Source: Flavobacterium sinopsychrotolerans (GTDB lineage Bacteria > Bacteroidota > Bacteroidia > Flavobacteriales > Flavobacteriaceae). Taken from it: DNA of 64,000 bases. The translations under genes were made by a program, and so were the position numbers. This document shows, piece by piece, positions 53,742 to 63,013 of this stretch (the stretch's first letter is position 1; each line of letters opens with the position of its first letter). The stretch spans positions 385,086 through 449,085 of the forward strand of contig NZ_FODN01000002.1 of assembly GCF_900110375.1 (NCBI RefSeq), in the 5' to 3' direction. The notes under the pieces are model-generated. The model did no database searches. It saw nothing but the letters and a program-made list of their open reading frames with translations, and was not told the origin of the DNA.

Positions 53742-54908
53742 ATGCACAAAACATATAGAATTAAAATAATATTAACTTTTATTTTAATAATAATTTCATT
53801 AACGGGGTATAGTCAATCCAATAGTTTCAAGGTAACTTTAGATGCTGGTCATGGAGCACATGATTTTGGTGCTGTTTATGAAGGCCGTGTAGAAAAAAAC
53901 ATTGCTTTGGCTGTAGTTTTAAAAGTTGGGAAGTTGTTAGAATCGATGCCAAAAATGGATGTTATTTATACCCGAAAAACGGATGTTTTCATCGATTTAA
54001 TAGAAAGAGCTAATATTGCCAATAGATTTAACGCTAATATTTTTGTATCCATCCATTGTAATGCCAATAGAAATACTGCTGCTGATGGTACTGAAACCTA
54101 TGTAATGGGTTTAAGTAAAATTGCATCAAATCTTGATGCGGCTAAAAAAGAGAATTCGGTAATTACTTTAGAAAAAGATTATAAACAAAAATATGAGGGA
54201 TTTGATCCAAACTCTCCGGAAACGATGATTGGAATGACTCTGATGCAAGAAGAATATCTGGACAATAGTATTTCGCTGGCAAGTAAAGTGGAAGATGCTT
54301 TTGCCGATTTAGGTAAAAAAATAAGAGGAGAAGGAGTTAAACAAGCCCCTTTTATGGTACTTCACAAAGCATATATGCCAAGAGTTTTGATTGAAATGGG
54401 TTTTATTTCTAATACAGCAGAAGGCAATAGGTTGAATTCAGAAGAAGGTCAAAATGAAATCGCTAAAGCTATAGCAGATGCAATAGTTAGCTATAAAAAT
54501 GAATATTTTGGAAGTGGAGAAGCTGAAATTTTAGATGAAAAACCCTCTCAAAAAATTATTGAAAAGGTAATAAAAGATACTACTTCGCCAGTAAAAGGTA
54601 AGGTGATTTTAGAATCTTCGGAATTAATAAAATCAAAAAAAGCAATTGATAATTCAAAAACTATATTCAAAGTACAACTTTCGGCTAGCATTAAAAAATT
54701 GGAATTACTACCTAGAAATTTTAACGGATTAAAAGATATTTCAGTAGCATACGAGAATAAAGTGTACAAATACATGTACGGAGAAACGCCTGATTATGAT
54801 GAAGCAAACAAACAATTGAAAGAGGCAAAAAGCAAAGGATACAATTCTGCATTTTTAATAGCTTTTAAAAATGGAGAAAAAATTAGTATTCAAGATGCTC
54901 TAAAATAA
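53742..54908 (+). CDS. N-acetylmuramoyl-L-alanine amidase (AmiC-like), copy 1
   Basis: A 388-residue periplasmic zinc amidase that cuts the stem peptide from muramic acid during cell separation. Signal peptide residues 1-24 (LTGYSQS). Catalytic domain about 28-250: VTLDAGHGAHDFG (zinc His), FVSIHCNANR, and VLIEMGFISNTAEG with the catalytic Glu. The C-terminal 80 residues resemble a SPOR-like peptidoglycan-binding domain (TIFKVQLSASIKKLEL, GYNSAFLIAFKNGEKISIQD). It starts with ATG, unlike copy 2. Confidence 0.92.
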   Translation: MHKTYRIKIILTFILIIISLTGYSQSNSFKVTLDAGHGAHDFGAVYEGRVEKNIALAVVLKVGKLLESMPKMDVIYTRKTDVFIDLIERANIANRFNANIFVSIHCNANRNTAADGTETYVMGLSKIASNLDAAKKENSVITLEKDYKQKYEGFDPNSPETMIGMTLMQEEYLDNSISLASKVEDAFADLGKKIRGEGVKQAPFMVLHKAYMPRVLIEMGFISNTAEGNRLNSEEGQNEIAKAIADAIVSYKNEYFGSGEAEILDEKPSQKIIEKVIKDTTSPVKGKVILESSELIKSKKAIDNSKTIFKVQLSASIKKLELLPRNFNGLKDISVAYENKVYKYMYGETPDYDEANKQLKEAKSKGYNSAFLIAFKNGEKISIQDALK

Positions 54909-54945
54909 CAACAGGCCAAATGCTTGATTTTAAATTGATAAATAC

Positions 54946-54990
54946 TTAATTTTGAAAATAAAAAGAGAAATCAAAACATTAATTTTATGC
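54946..54990 (+). repeat. 5' repeat shared with the MCE gene start (copy in amidase 2)
   Basis: About 45 bases around the TTG start match 56152-56196 at roughly 37 of 43 positions, beginning AATTTTGAAAATA and including AGAGAAAT and AAAAC blocks in register. The homology covers both the untranslated bases and the first codons. Confidence 0.7.
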
Positions 54991-56106
54991 ATATTTACAT
55001 TCTTCACCGTAAATATTTTTTCTCAGTCGAATACTAAGTTTATCGTTATTTTAGATGCTGGCCATGGTGGTAAAGACCCTGGCAATTCATACCACGGTTT
55101 CGTTGAAAAAGAAATCGCACTTAAAACGTCTTTAAAATTAGATAAATACCTTAAGAAGGATAAAGATATTCAAATTATTCACACCAGAAAAACGGATGTT
55201 TTTATAGAATTAGTAGACAGACCCAAAATTGCTAATAAACTGGATGCTCATTTATTTATTTCAATACATTGTAATTCGGTTAAAAATCCAGTTCCCTATG
55301 GTTCAGAAACCTTTGTAATGGGTTTAGCGAGAAGCAGCAGTAATTTAGAGATTGCTAAGCAAGAGAATTCTGTAATACTATTAGAGAAAGATTACAAAGA
55401 GACCTATAAAGGTTTCAATCCTAAGAATCCTGAAACTTTAATAGGACTGAAAATTTTACAAGAAGATTACTTAGATAGAAGTATTAATCTGGCTTCAAAA
55501 ATCGAAAACAATTTTAAAAATAAATTAAAAAGGAAATCAAGAGGGATTAAGCAAACTCCTCTATGGGTTTTAGACGCTGCGTACATGCCTAGTGTTTTGA
55601 TTGAGCTAGGCTTTTTATCCAATAACAAAGAAGGGCTTTATTTGAATTCAGATCAAGGTCAAAATGAAATGGCAGAAGCCATAGCAGTGGCAATTATTAA
55701 TTATAAAAAAGAATATTTTGGAAATAAAGCAGGTAAAAATGATCAAGAAGATTCATCAAAAGTAGTAGCTATTAGGGGAATAAAAAATAATTCTAATAAT
55801 ACTGAATCAGAGTCATTTGTACAAAAAAAAGCATCTAAAATAGAATCCTCTAAAGTTGTTTTCAAAGTTCAAATTGCTGCCGGAAATAAAAATATCAAAT
55901 TAAATCCAAATAACTTTAAAGGTCTAAAAGAGGTCTCGGTAGTGTCTACTAAAGGTGTTTTCTATAAATATCTATATGGTTCGACTTCAGACTATAATGA
56001 GGCAAAAGAGAATCTGAAAGTTGCAAAATCTAAAGGGTATAATACTGCTTACCTTATTGCATTTAAGGACGGAAAGAAAATTACTATTCAAGAAGCGCTT
56101 AAATAA
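54952..56106 (+). CDS. N-acetylmuramoyl-L-alanine amidase, copy 2
   Basis: A 384-residue paralogue of copy 1 along the whole catalytic (VILDAGHGGKDPG, FISIHCNSVK, VLIELGFLSNNKEG) and SPOR-like domains, ending with the same ITIQEALK. The start is TTG. Its first 12 residues (KIKREIKTLIL after the start) match the start of the MCE gene downstream (KISREIKTAIL), not copy 1. The 5' DNA shows the same, so this gene's start region seems to come from the MCE gene. Zinc and catalytic residues are intact, so it should be active. Confidence 0.92.
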   Translation: MKIKREIKTLILCIFTFFTVNIFSQSNTKFIVILDAGHGGKDPGNSYHGFVEKEIALKTSLKLDKYLKKDKDIQIIHTRKTDVFIELVDRPKIANKLDAHLFISIHCNSVKNPVPYGSETFVMGLARSSSNLEIAKQENSVILLEKDYKETYKGFNPKNPETLIGLKILQEDYLDRSINLASKIENNFKNKLKRKSRGIKQTPLWVLDAAYMPSVLIELGFLSNNKEGLYLNSDQGQNEMAEAIAVAIINYKKEYFGNKAGKNDQEDSSKVVAIRGIKNNSNNTESESFVQKKASKIESSKVVFKVQIAAGNKNIKLNPNNFKGLKEVSVVSTKGVFYKYLYGSTSDYNEAKENLKVAKSKGYNTAYLIAFKDGKKITIQEALK

Positions 56107-56151
56107 TAATAACAAGTTAAAATAATTTATATTAAATTTGTAAAAAATACA

Positions 56152-56196
56152 CAAATTTTGAAAATATCAAGAGAAATTAAAACAGCTATTTTAGTA
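56152..56196 (+). repeat. 5' repeat shared with amidase 2 (copy in the MCE gene)
   Basis: Partner of 54946-54990. The encoded start (KISREIKTAIL) is typical of MCE proteins in this phylum, so this copy is the likely source. Confidence 0.7.
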
Positions 56197-57123
56197 ATAG
56201 CATCTATTTTATTATTTATTTGGGGCTATAGTTTTTTGAAAGGGAGAGACCTTTTTTCTAATTATAAAACATTTTATGTAGAATATGAAAATGTAGAGGG
56301 TTTAACTACATCTGCACCTGTTACACTAAATGGATTAGTAATTGGTAAAGTAAATTCAATTACTATAGATGAAAAAACAGGAAAGTTAATGGTTGAGTTA
56401 CAATTAAAAACTGATTTTCCTATCTCTAAAACCAGTATAGCTTCTATTTACGAACCTGGATTTATTGGTGGAAAGCAAATTGCAATTTATCCAAACTTTA
56501 ATGACACTGAATTAGCAGTTGATGGTCAAAGATTATCAGGAAATATAAAATCAGGACTTACTGATAAAGTAGGGGAAAAATTAGTCCCTTTACAAGAAAA
56601 ACTTGAAAAATTATTAGGTAATACTGATACTTTAATATCAGGATTTAACAATGTTTTGGATAAAAAAGGGCAGGAAGATTTGAAGCGCAGTCTGGCAGAT
56701 TTGAGTAAAACAATCGAACAATTCCACAAAGCTTCTTTGAGTGTTAATACATTATTGGATAATAATAAAACTCAAATAAACGGTGTTGTTGCCAACTTTA
56801 ATAAAATATCTGGGAATTTTTCTAAAATATCGGATTCATTAAATAAAGCAGATCTTGGTAAAACTGTTAAAAACCTAAATTCAACTTTGGCGAAAGTCGA
56901 TGTTATAATGACTGGTTTACAATCTGGAAAAGGTTCTATGGGTAAATTATTGAACGATGATGCCTTCTATGAAAATGTTAGAACTACTACAAAAGAATTA
57001 GAATTATTATTGCAAGATATAAGACTTTATCCTACAAGATATGTTAATGTTTCTTTGTTTGGAAAGAAAAATAAACCTTATATTGCTCCCGTAAATGATT
57101 CTATAACTATTGAAAAAAATTAG
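56158..57123 (+). CDS. MCE (MlaD-type) lipid-transport substrate-binding protein
   Basis: A 321-residue inner-membrane-anchored protein with one N-terminal helix (about residues 8-25) and a single MCE domain (about 38-110: FYVEYENVEGLTTSAPVTLN ... GFIGGKQIAIYP). A long helical tail follows with heptad-like repeats. MCE proteins form rings that pass phospholipids across the periplasm with an MlaEF ABC transporter, whose genes are not here. It starts with TTG. The next gene begins 5 bases later. Confidence 0.9.
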   Translation: MKISREIKTAILVIASILLFIWGYSFLKGRDLFSNYKTFYVEYENVEGLTTSAPVTLNGLVIGKVNSITIDEKTGKLMVELQLKTDFPISKTSIASIYEPGFIGGKQIAIYPNFNDTELAVDGQRLSGNIKSGLTDKVGEKLVPLQEKLEKLLGNTDTLISGFNNVLDKKGQEDLKRSLADLSKTIEQFHKASLSVNTLLDNNKTQINGVVANFNKISGNFSKISDSLNKADLGKTVKNLNSTLAKVDVIMTGLQSGKGSMGKLLNDDAFYENVRTTTKELELLLQDIRLYPTRYVNVSLFGKKNKPYIAPVNDSITIEKN

Positions 57124-57128
57124 CAACT

Positions 57129-58460
57129 ATGAGCTATTTGGATAATGTTTTATTTGCCATATTATTGGTAATTGGTTTTGGTTATTTTTTTAAAAGCGTT
57201 AAAAAAATAATAAGAAATATTAATCTTGGAAACGATGTGAATCGTTCTGATAATCCTAAAGCACGTTGGACTAATATGGCTATGATTGCTCTAGGACAAT
57301 CTAAAATGGTAAAAAGACCCGTTGCAGGTGTGCTTCATATTATAGTTTATGTAGGATTTGTAATTATAAACATAGAGTTATTAGAAATTATAATCGACGG
57401 ACTTTTTGGTACGCATCGTATTTTTGCTTTTTTAGGAACTACGTATGACGTGCTAATTGCTTCTTTCGAAATTTTAGCGTTTTTAGTTTTAGTAGCTGTA
57501 GTTGTTTTCTGGAGCAGAAGAAATGTTATCAAACTAAAGAGATTTGTAAGTTCTGACCTAAAAGACTGGCCTAAAAGTGACGCGAACTATATCTTGTATT
57601 TTGAAGTAGTCTTAATGACATTGTTTTTATTAATGAATGCTTCCGATTTGCATTTGCAAAATGTACCTGGAGGTTTTTCTCACTTTATTAAAGCGGGGTC
57701 ATTTCCTATAAGTCAATTTATAGAGCCATTATTTAATGGAATGTCTAATGAGTTAGTGATGCTTCTTTCTGAAATATTTTGGTGGTTGCACATTGTGGGT
57801 ATTTTAATTTTCATGAACTACCTTTATTTTTCAAAGCACTTACATATTCTGTTAGCATTTCCAAATACGTATTTTGCAAATCTAAATCCTCAAGGTCAAT
57901 TTGATAATTTAGAATCAGTTACAAATGAAGTAAAATTAATGATGGATCCTAATGCTGATCCATTTGCAGCTGCACCAGTGGATGAGAATGCAGTGCCAAG
58001 TAAATTTGGAGCTAGTGATATTCAGGATTTAAATTGGGTTCAATTATTGAATGCCTACACGTGTACGGAATGCGGGCGTTGTACATCATCTTGTCCAGCT
58101 AATATAACAGGTAAAAAATTGTCTCCTCGCAAGATCATGATGGATACAAGAGATAGGATGGAAGAAGTGGGAAGAAATATAGATGCTAATAAAGGTATTT
58201 TTATTCCGGATAACAAATCTTTATTAAACGATTATATTACTGCTGAAGAGCTTTGGGCATGTACATCATGTAATGCATGTGTAGAAGAATGCCCAGTGAA
58301 TATTAGTCCGCTTTCAATCATTATGGATATGAGACGCTATTTGGTAATGGAACAAAGTGCTGCACCTATGCCAATAAATGCAATGATGACCAATATTGAA
58401 AATAATGGTGCACCGTGGCAATACAATCAACAAGATCGATTGAATTGGAAAAATGAATAG
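57129..58460 (+). CDS. Membrane-bound [4Fe-4S] oxidoreductase subunit (HdrC/NarI-like fusion)
   Basis: A 443-residue protein. The N-terminal half has five or six membrane helices like the gamma subunit of nitrate reductase. The C-terminal half is a ferredoxin domain with two [4Fe-4S] motifs: CTECGRCTSSCPAN (about residues 313-326) and CTSCNACVEECPVN (about 379-392). The CCG-domain protein that follows is its partner. Together they look like a heterodisulfide reductase-type quinone or thiol oxidoreductase. The electron donor is unknown. Confidence 0.85.
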   Translation: MSYLDNVLFAILLVIGFGYFFKSVKKIIRNINLGNDVNRSDNPKARWTNMAMIALGQSKMVKRPVAGVLHIIVYVGFVIINIELLEIIIDGLFGTHRIFAFLGTTYDVLIASFEILAFLVLVAVVVFWSRRNVIKLKRFVSSDLKDWPKSDANYILYFEVVLMTLFLLMNASDLHLQNVPGGFSHFIKAGSFPISQFIEPLFNGMSNELVMLLSEIFWWLHIVGILIFMNYLYFSKHLHILLAFPNTYFANLNPQGQFDNLESVTNEVKLMMDPNADPFAAAPVDENAVPSKFGASDIQDLNWVQLLNAYTCTECGRCTSSCPANITGKKLSPRKIMMDTRDRMEEVGRNIDANKGIFIPDNKSLLNDYITAEELWACTSCNACVEECPVNISPLSIIMDMRRYLVMEQSAAPMPINAMMTNIENNGAPWQYNQQDRLNWKNE

Positions 58461-58570
58461 TCATTAAATTGTTTGACTGTTTAATTGATTATTTGTATGT
58501 TCAATAATCAATTAAAAAGTAAGAATTTGTGATTGACCAAATAAGCAAATAACCGAATCAACAAAATATT

Positions 58571-59362
58571 ATGTCAGAGAATTTAATAGTGCCAACTATG
58601 GCCGAAATGTTAGCTCAAGGGAAACAACCAGAAGTTTTATTTTGGGTGGGTTGTGTAGGAAGTTTTGACGATAGAGCAAAAAAAATAACAAAAGCATTTG
58701 TACAAATTTTAAATCGTTCAAATGTCTCTTTTGCTGTGTTAGGCACTGAAGAAAGTTGTACTGGAGATCCAGCAAAAAGAGCAGGGAATGAGTTTTTGTT
58801 TCAAATGCAAGCCATGATGAATATTGAGGTTTTGAATGCATACGAAGCAAAAAAAATTGTTACTGCTTGTCCGCATTGTTTCAATACACTAAAAAATGAA
58901 TATCCGGAATTAGGCGGAAAATATGAAGTGGTTCACCATACTGAATTTCTGAAATCGTTATTAGACGACGGAAGATTGACCATTGAAGGAGGACAATTCA
59001 AAGGAAAACGAATTACTTTTCATGATCCTTGCTATTTAGGAAGAGCTAATAATGTATATGAAGCACCTAGAGATTTGATTCTTAAATTGGATGCTGAATT
59101 AGTGGAGATGAAACGTTCCAAAGCTAACGGTTTGTGTTGTGGTGCTGGTGGTGCCCAAATGTTTAAAGATGCTGAACCTGGAAACAAGGAAATCAATGTT
59201 GAAAGAACCGAAGATGCTTTAGAAACAAAACCAGAAATAATTGCTGCGGGTTGTCCTTTTTGCAATACCATGATGACTGATGGTATTAAAAATAAAGAAA
59301 AGGAAGGCGATGTAAAAGTTATGGATATAGCGGAATTGATTGCTAATGCACAGGATTTATAA
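58571..59362 (+). CDS. (Fe-S)-binding protein with CCG domains (HdrB/LutA/GlpC-like)
   Basis: A 263-residue cytoplasmic protein with two cysteine-rich repeats that bind iron-sulfur clusters: CPHCFNTLKNEYPEL and HDPCYLGRANN in the first set, then CCGAGGAQMF and AAGCPFCNTMMTDG in the second. It follows the membrane Fe-S subunit by 110 bases and works as its soluble partner. Similar pairs handle lactate, glycolate or disulfide substrates; which one applies here is open. Confidence 0.88.
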   Translation: MSENLIVPTMAEMLAQGKQPEVLFWVGCVGSFDDRAKKITKAFVQILNRSNVSFAVLGTEESCTGDPAKRAGNEFLFQMQAMMNIEVLNAYEAKKIVTACPHCFNTLKNEYPELGGKYEVVHHTEFLKSLLDDGRLTIEGGQFKGKRITFHDPCYLGRANNVYEAPRDLILKLDAELVEMKRSKANGLCCGAGGAQMFKDAEPGNKEINVERTEDALETKPEIIAAGCPFCNTMMTDGIKNKEKEGDVKVMDIAELIANAQDL

Positions 59363-59421
59363 ATCAATTAAAAATCACGAATTTTGATTTTGTAATTCAA
59401 AATTCATAACTCATAATTAAG

Positions 59422-59904
59422 ATGTTTGTTCCATTTGAAAATTTACCCGAAGAATCTAAAATCTGGATTTATCAATCAAACAGAAAATTTTCGGACGCCG
59501 AGTTTTCTGAAATAGAAATTGCCTTGCAATCCTTTCTGGAAGGTTGGGCTGCGCATGGTACCAGTTTAGAATCATCGTACCAATTAAAATACAACCGATT
59601 TATAATTATTGCCGTAAATCAGGATGTACAAGCTGCTACAGGATGTTCCATTGACTCTTCTGTAGAATTTATTCAAAGTTTGGAACAAAAATATACTGTT
59701 GATTTATTGGATAAAATGAATGTTACTTTCAAACTTGGTGAGCATATTGCGCATAAGCCTTTGATTGATTTTAAGAAAATGGTAAAAGACAAAGCCGTTA
59801 CTGAAAACACAATCGTTTTCAATAATCTGGTTAATAATATAGAAGAATATAATGAATCCTGGGAAGTTCCAGCCATCGATAGCTGGCATAGTCGCTTTTT
59901 TTAA
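59422..59904 (+). CDS. Conserved 160-aa protein (often misnamed 'ABC transporter ATPase')
   Basis: A 160-residue cytoplasmic protein, mixed alpha/beta, with a conserved N-terminus (PEESKIWIYQSNRKFSDAEF) and a centre with GWAAHGTSLESSYQLKYNRF and QAATGCSIDSSVEF. It has no Walker A or B motif, so it is not an ABC ATPase despite the name often carried by relatives. It sits between the Fe-S pair and the GH3 fusion. Function unknown. Confidence 0.8.
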   Translation: MFVPFENLPEESKIWIYQSNRKFSDAEFSEIEIALQSFLEGWAAHGTSLESSYQLKYNRFIIIAVNQDVQAATGCSIDSSVEFIQSLEQKYTVDLLDKMNVTFKLGEHIAHKPLIDFKKMVKDKAVTENTIVFNNLVNNIEEYNESWEVPAIDSWHSRFF

Positions 59905-59917
59905 ACAAAACAGTTCA

Positions 59918-62911
59918 ATGAGAAAAATAGGCATCAAAATTGTTTCATTTTATGTCTTAATTTTCTTTGTGGCTTCAAGTTGTGTTGGGACAAAAATTAA
60001 TAAGAATAAAGTAATTGTTTCCAACGTGCCGTCCAAAACAAATTTGGACAGTATAAAATCTAGCAATATTCCCACACTTTTTGAATTATCTCCTCAAGGA
60101 AATAAATGGGTTGATAGTGTTTACAATGCTATGACTTTAGAGGAAAAATTTGGGCAATTATTTATGGTTGCCGCTTATTCTAATAAAGATACCGTACACT
60201 TCAACGCTATTGATAAACTGATTCAGGAAAATAAAATTGGAGGATTAATTTTCTTTCAAGGTGTTCCTGTTCGTCAAGTGAAATTAACCAACCGTTTTCA
60301 ATCGAAGTCAAAAATCCCCTTGTTTATTGGTAGTGATGCTGAATGGGGTTTGGGTATGCGATTGGATTCTACCTATCGTTATCCTTGGAATATGACACTT
60401 GGAGCCATCCAAGACATGAAACTATTGGAGAAAGTTGGTGTTCAAATGGGGGAACAAAGCAAACGATTGGGATTGCAATTTAACTTTGCACCAGTTCTCG
60501 ATATCAATACAAATCCCAGAAATCCCATTATAGGTTTTCGCTCTTTTGGCGAAGATAAATTTAAAGTTACTGAACGTGCCATTGCTTTAATGAAAGGCGT
60601 TCAAAGTGAAGGAATTTTTTCTACCGGAAAACATTTTCCAGGTCATGGCGATACTGAAACGGATTCTCATAAAGGCTTACCAACCATTAATTTTTCTAAA
60701 GAGAGATTATCGGACGTTGAGTTTTATCCGTATAAAAAAATGTTTCATGAAGGACTTTCGTCTGTTATGGTCGCGCATTTAAACGTTCCTAGTTTAGAGC
60801 CAAGACCTAATTATCCTTCTTCGATTTCTTACAATGTGGTAACTAATATTCTTCAAAAAGAATTGGGATTTAAAGGACTTATTTTTACTGATGCTTTGAA
60901 TATGAAAAGTGTAAGCACCTTTAAATTACCAAGCGAAATTAATTTTGAAGCTTTTATGGCTGGAAATGATGTGCTGTTATTTCCTGAAGATGTTCCCGCT
61001 GCAATTGAGAAATTTCAACTTGCGTATTCCCTAAATTTATTTACTGATGAACGATTGGCTTTTTCGGTAAAGAAAATTCTAAAGTTCAAGTACAAAGCCG
61101 GCTTGAATAGTTTCAAACCAATTATAACGGAAAATTTATACAACGATTTAAATTCATCCGAAAATGATGCTTTACACTATGAGTTGTATGAAAATGCAAT
61201 TACGGTTCTAAAAAATACAGCAGCAGTTTTGCCAATTAAAAATTTGGACAAACAAAAAATAGCCTACGTAAAAATAGGAGATGACAACAATGATGCTTTT
61301 GTTGCGACTTTGAAAAAATACGCTGAAATAACTGTAATTGAAGATACTAATCTGGACAGTTTACAAGTTAAATTACTACCTTTTACAACTGTAATTATTG
61401 GATATCACAAATCAGATATTGCTTTTAGAAACGATGATTTAAAATCAGATGAATTATTTAAAATCAATTTTTTAGCCAAAAATAATAATGTAATTCTAGA
61501 TGTTTTTGCAAAACCATATTCGTTATTACCCATTACAAATTTTGATGATTTCGAAGGATTGGTCGTTTCTTATCAAAATAGTACTATTGCACAAATAGTT
61601 TCTGCAGAACTAATTTTTGGTGCTATTGAAGCCAAAGGAAAATTACCGGTTTCTATTAATACAAGCTTTAAAGTAAATGATGGTTTAGCAACTGAAAAGT
61701 TAAATCGCTTAGGATTTACAACTCCTGAAAATGTGGGAATGAATGCTGAAATTTTATCAAAAATTGATGGTATCGCCAATAAAGCGATTAATGGTAAAAT
61801 GACACCCGGAATTCAGGTTTTGGTAGCCAGAAAAGGAAAAGTTATTTATCAAAAATCATTCGGGCACCATACCTATGATAAAATGATTAAAGTTCAAGAT
61901 TCAGATATTTATGATGTTGCCTCGTTGACAAAAATTCTGGCTACGTTGCCCAATGTCATGTTGCAATACGATCAGAAAAAAATAAATTTGGAAACTACAT
62001 TAGGAACAATGTCTTCCATTTTTAAAGATTCGAATAAGGCGAATATTAATTTTAAGGATTTATTGTCTCATTACGCGGGACTTGCTGCTGGAATTCCATT
62101 TTATAAAGCGACAATGGACAAATCTAAATTTCCTTCGGAAGTTTATTTTAGAAAAACATCAGAAGATCAGTTTTCTAAACGAATGACAGACAGTCTTTTT
62201 ATAAGAAATGATTTTAGCGACACCATTATGAAAATGATTGTTAAGAGTAAGCTTTCATTGAAAAAAGAATACAAGTATAGCGATCTTACTTTTATGATTT
62301 TGAAAGATTATTTAGAAAAAACAACGGGTCAAAAACTCGATGTTTTGATTCAAGAGAATTTCTACCGTTCATTAGGAATGAATAATTCAAGTTTCAATCC
62401 ATTGTCTAAGTTTGATAAAAACAGAATTCCACCAACAGAAACTGATACGTATTTCCGTCATCAGCTTTTGCAAGGATATGTCAACGATTTATCAGCAGCT
62501 TTAGAAGGCGGAGTTTCGGGTCACGCAGGTGTTTTTTCGAATGCAATGGATGTGGCTAAAATAATGCAGCTATACTTGCAAAAAGGGAAGTATGGCAATC
62601 AGCAGTATTTTTCTGAAAAGACATTTGAAGATTTTAACACCTGTTATTTTTGTGCGGCAGGAAATAGGAGAGGTGTTGGCTTTGATAAACCACAATTGGG
62701 TGCAGAAGGACCTACGTGCGGTTGTGCATCGATGACCAGTTTTGGTCATACCGGTTATACAGGAACGATGGCTTGGGCTGATCCCGAAACGCAAATTGTC
62801 TATGTGTTTTTATCGAATAGAACTTTTCCAATTGCAGGCGAAAATAGATTATCGAAAGAAAATATTCGGGAAGATATCCAGAAAGTGATTTATGAAGCAA
62901 TTACAGATTAA
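59918..62911 (+). CDS. Glycoside hydrolase family 3 / beta-lactamase-fold fusion (NagZ-like)
   Basis: A 997-residue exported lipoprotein (signal ending VASSCVG, Cys about 21). Residues 50-400 form a GH3 catalytic domain with the beta-N-acetylglucosaminidase mark KHFPGHGDTETDSHKGLP (about 233-250). A C-terminal GH3 domain follows. Residues 600-990 are a serine beta-lactamase-fold domain with SLTK (about 669), YSD (about 787) and HTG (about 944). Both active sites look intact, so one protein may trim sugars and act on stem peptides or esters of cell-wall fragments. I start at ATG 59918; the upstream reading overlaps the preceding gene. Confidence 0.9.
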   Translation: MRKIGIKIVSFYVLIFFVASSCVGTKINKNKVIVSNVPSKTNLDSIKSSNIPTLFELSPQGNKWVDSVYNAMTLEEKFGQLFMVAAYSNKDTVHFNAIDKLIQENKIGGLIFFQGVPVRQVKLTNRFQSKSKIPLFIGSDAEWGLGMRLDSTYRYPWNMTLGAIQDMKLLEKVGVQMGEQSKRLGLQFNFAPVLDINTNPRNPIIGFRSFGEDKFKVTERAIALMKGVQSEGIFSTGKHFPGHGDTETDSHKGLPTINFSKERLSDVEFYPYKKMFHEGLSSVMVAHLNVPSLEPRPNYPSSISYNVVTNILQKELGFKGLIFTDALNMKSVSTFKLPSEINFEAFMAGNDVLLFPEDVPAAIEKFQLAYSLNLFTDERLAFSVKKILKFKYKAGLNSFKPIITENLYNDLNSSENDALHYELYENAITVLKNTAAVLPIKNLDKQKIAYVKIGDDNNDAFVATLKKYAEITVIEDTNLDSLQVKLLPFTTVIIGYHKSDIAFRNDDLKSDELFKINFLAKNNNVILDVFAKPYSLLPITNFDDFEGLVVSYQNSTIAQIVSAELIFGAIEAKGKLPVSINTSFKVNDGLATEKLNRLGFTTPENVGMNAEILSKIDGIANKAINGKMTPGIQVLVARKGKVIYQKSFGHHTYDKMIKVQDSDIYDVASLTKILATLPNVMLQYDQKKINLETTLGTMSSIFKDSNKANINFKDLLSHYAGLAAGIPFYKATMDKSKFPSEVYFRKTSEDQFSKRMTDSLFIRNDFSDTIMKMIVKSKLSLKKEYKYSDLTFMILKDYLEKTTGQKLDVLIQENFYRSLGMNNSSFNPLSKFDKNRIPPTETDTYFRHQLLQGYVNDLSAALEGGVSGHAGVFSNAMDVAKIMQLYLQKGKYGNQQYFSEKTFEDFNTCYFCAAGNRRGVGFDKPQLGAEGPTCGCASMTSFGHTGYTGTMAWADPETQIVYVFLSNRTFPIAGENRLSKENIREDIQKVIYEAITD

Positions 62912-62975
62912 GATTAACTATTTCGAGATCAGTCTTGGTTTAGAAATAAATGAGAATGGATAACTTTTCAAAAGT

Positions 62976-62983
62976 TAATTTTG
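62976..62983 (+). promoter_or_regulatory. -7 box of the metal P-type ATPase gene
   Basis: TAATTTTG matches TAnnTTTG fully, 30 bases before the ATG at 63014. It follows a near-palindrome AACTTTTCAAAAGTT (62962-62976) that could be a repressor site. Confidence 0.5.
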
Positions 62984-63013
62984 TACTTTTAGAAGCTATA
63001 ACGTATTGTAATT

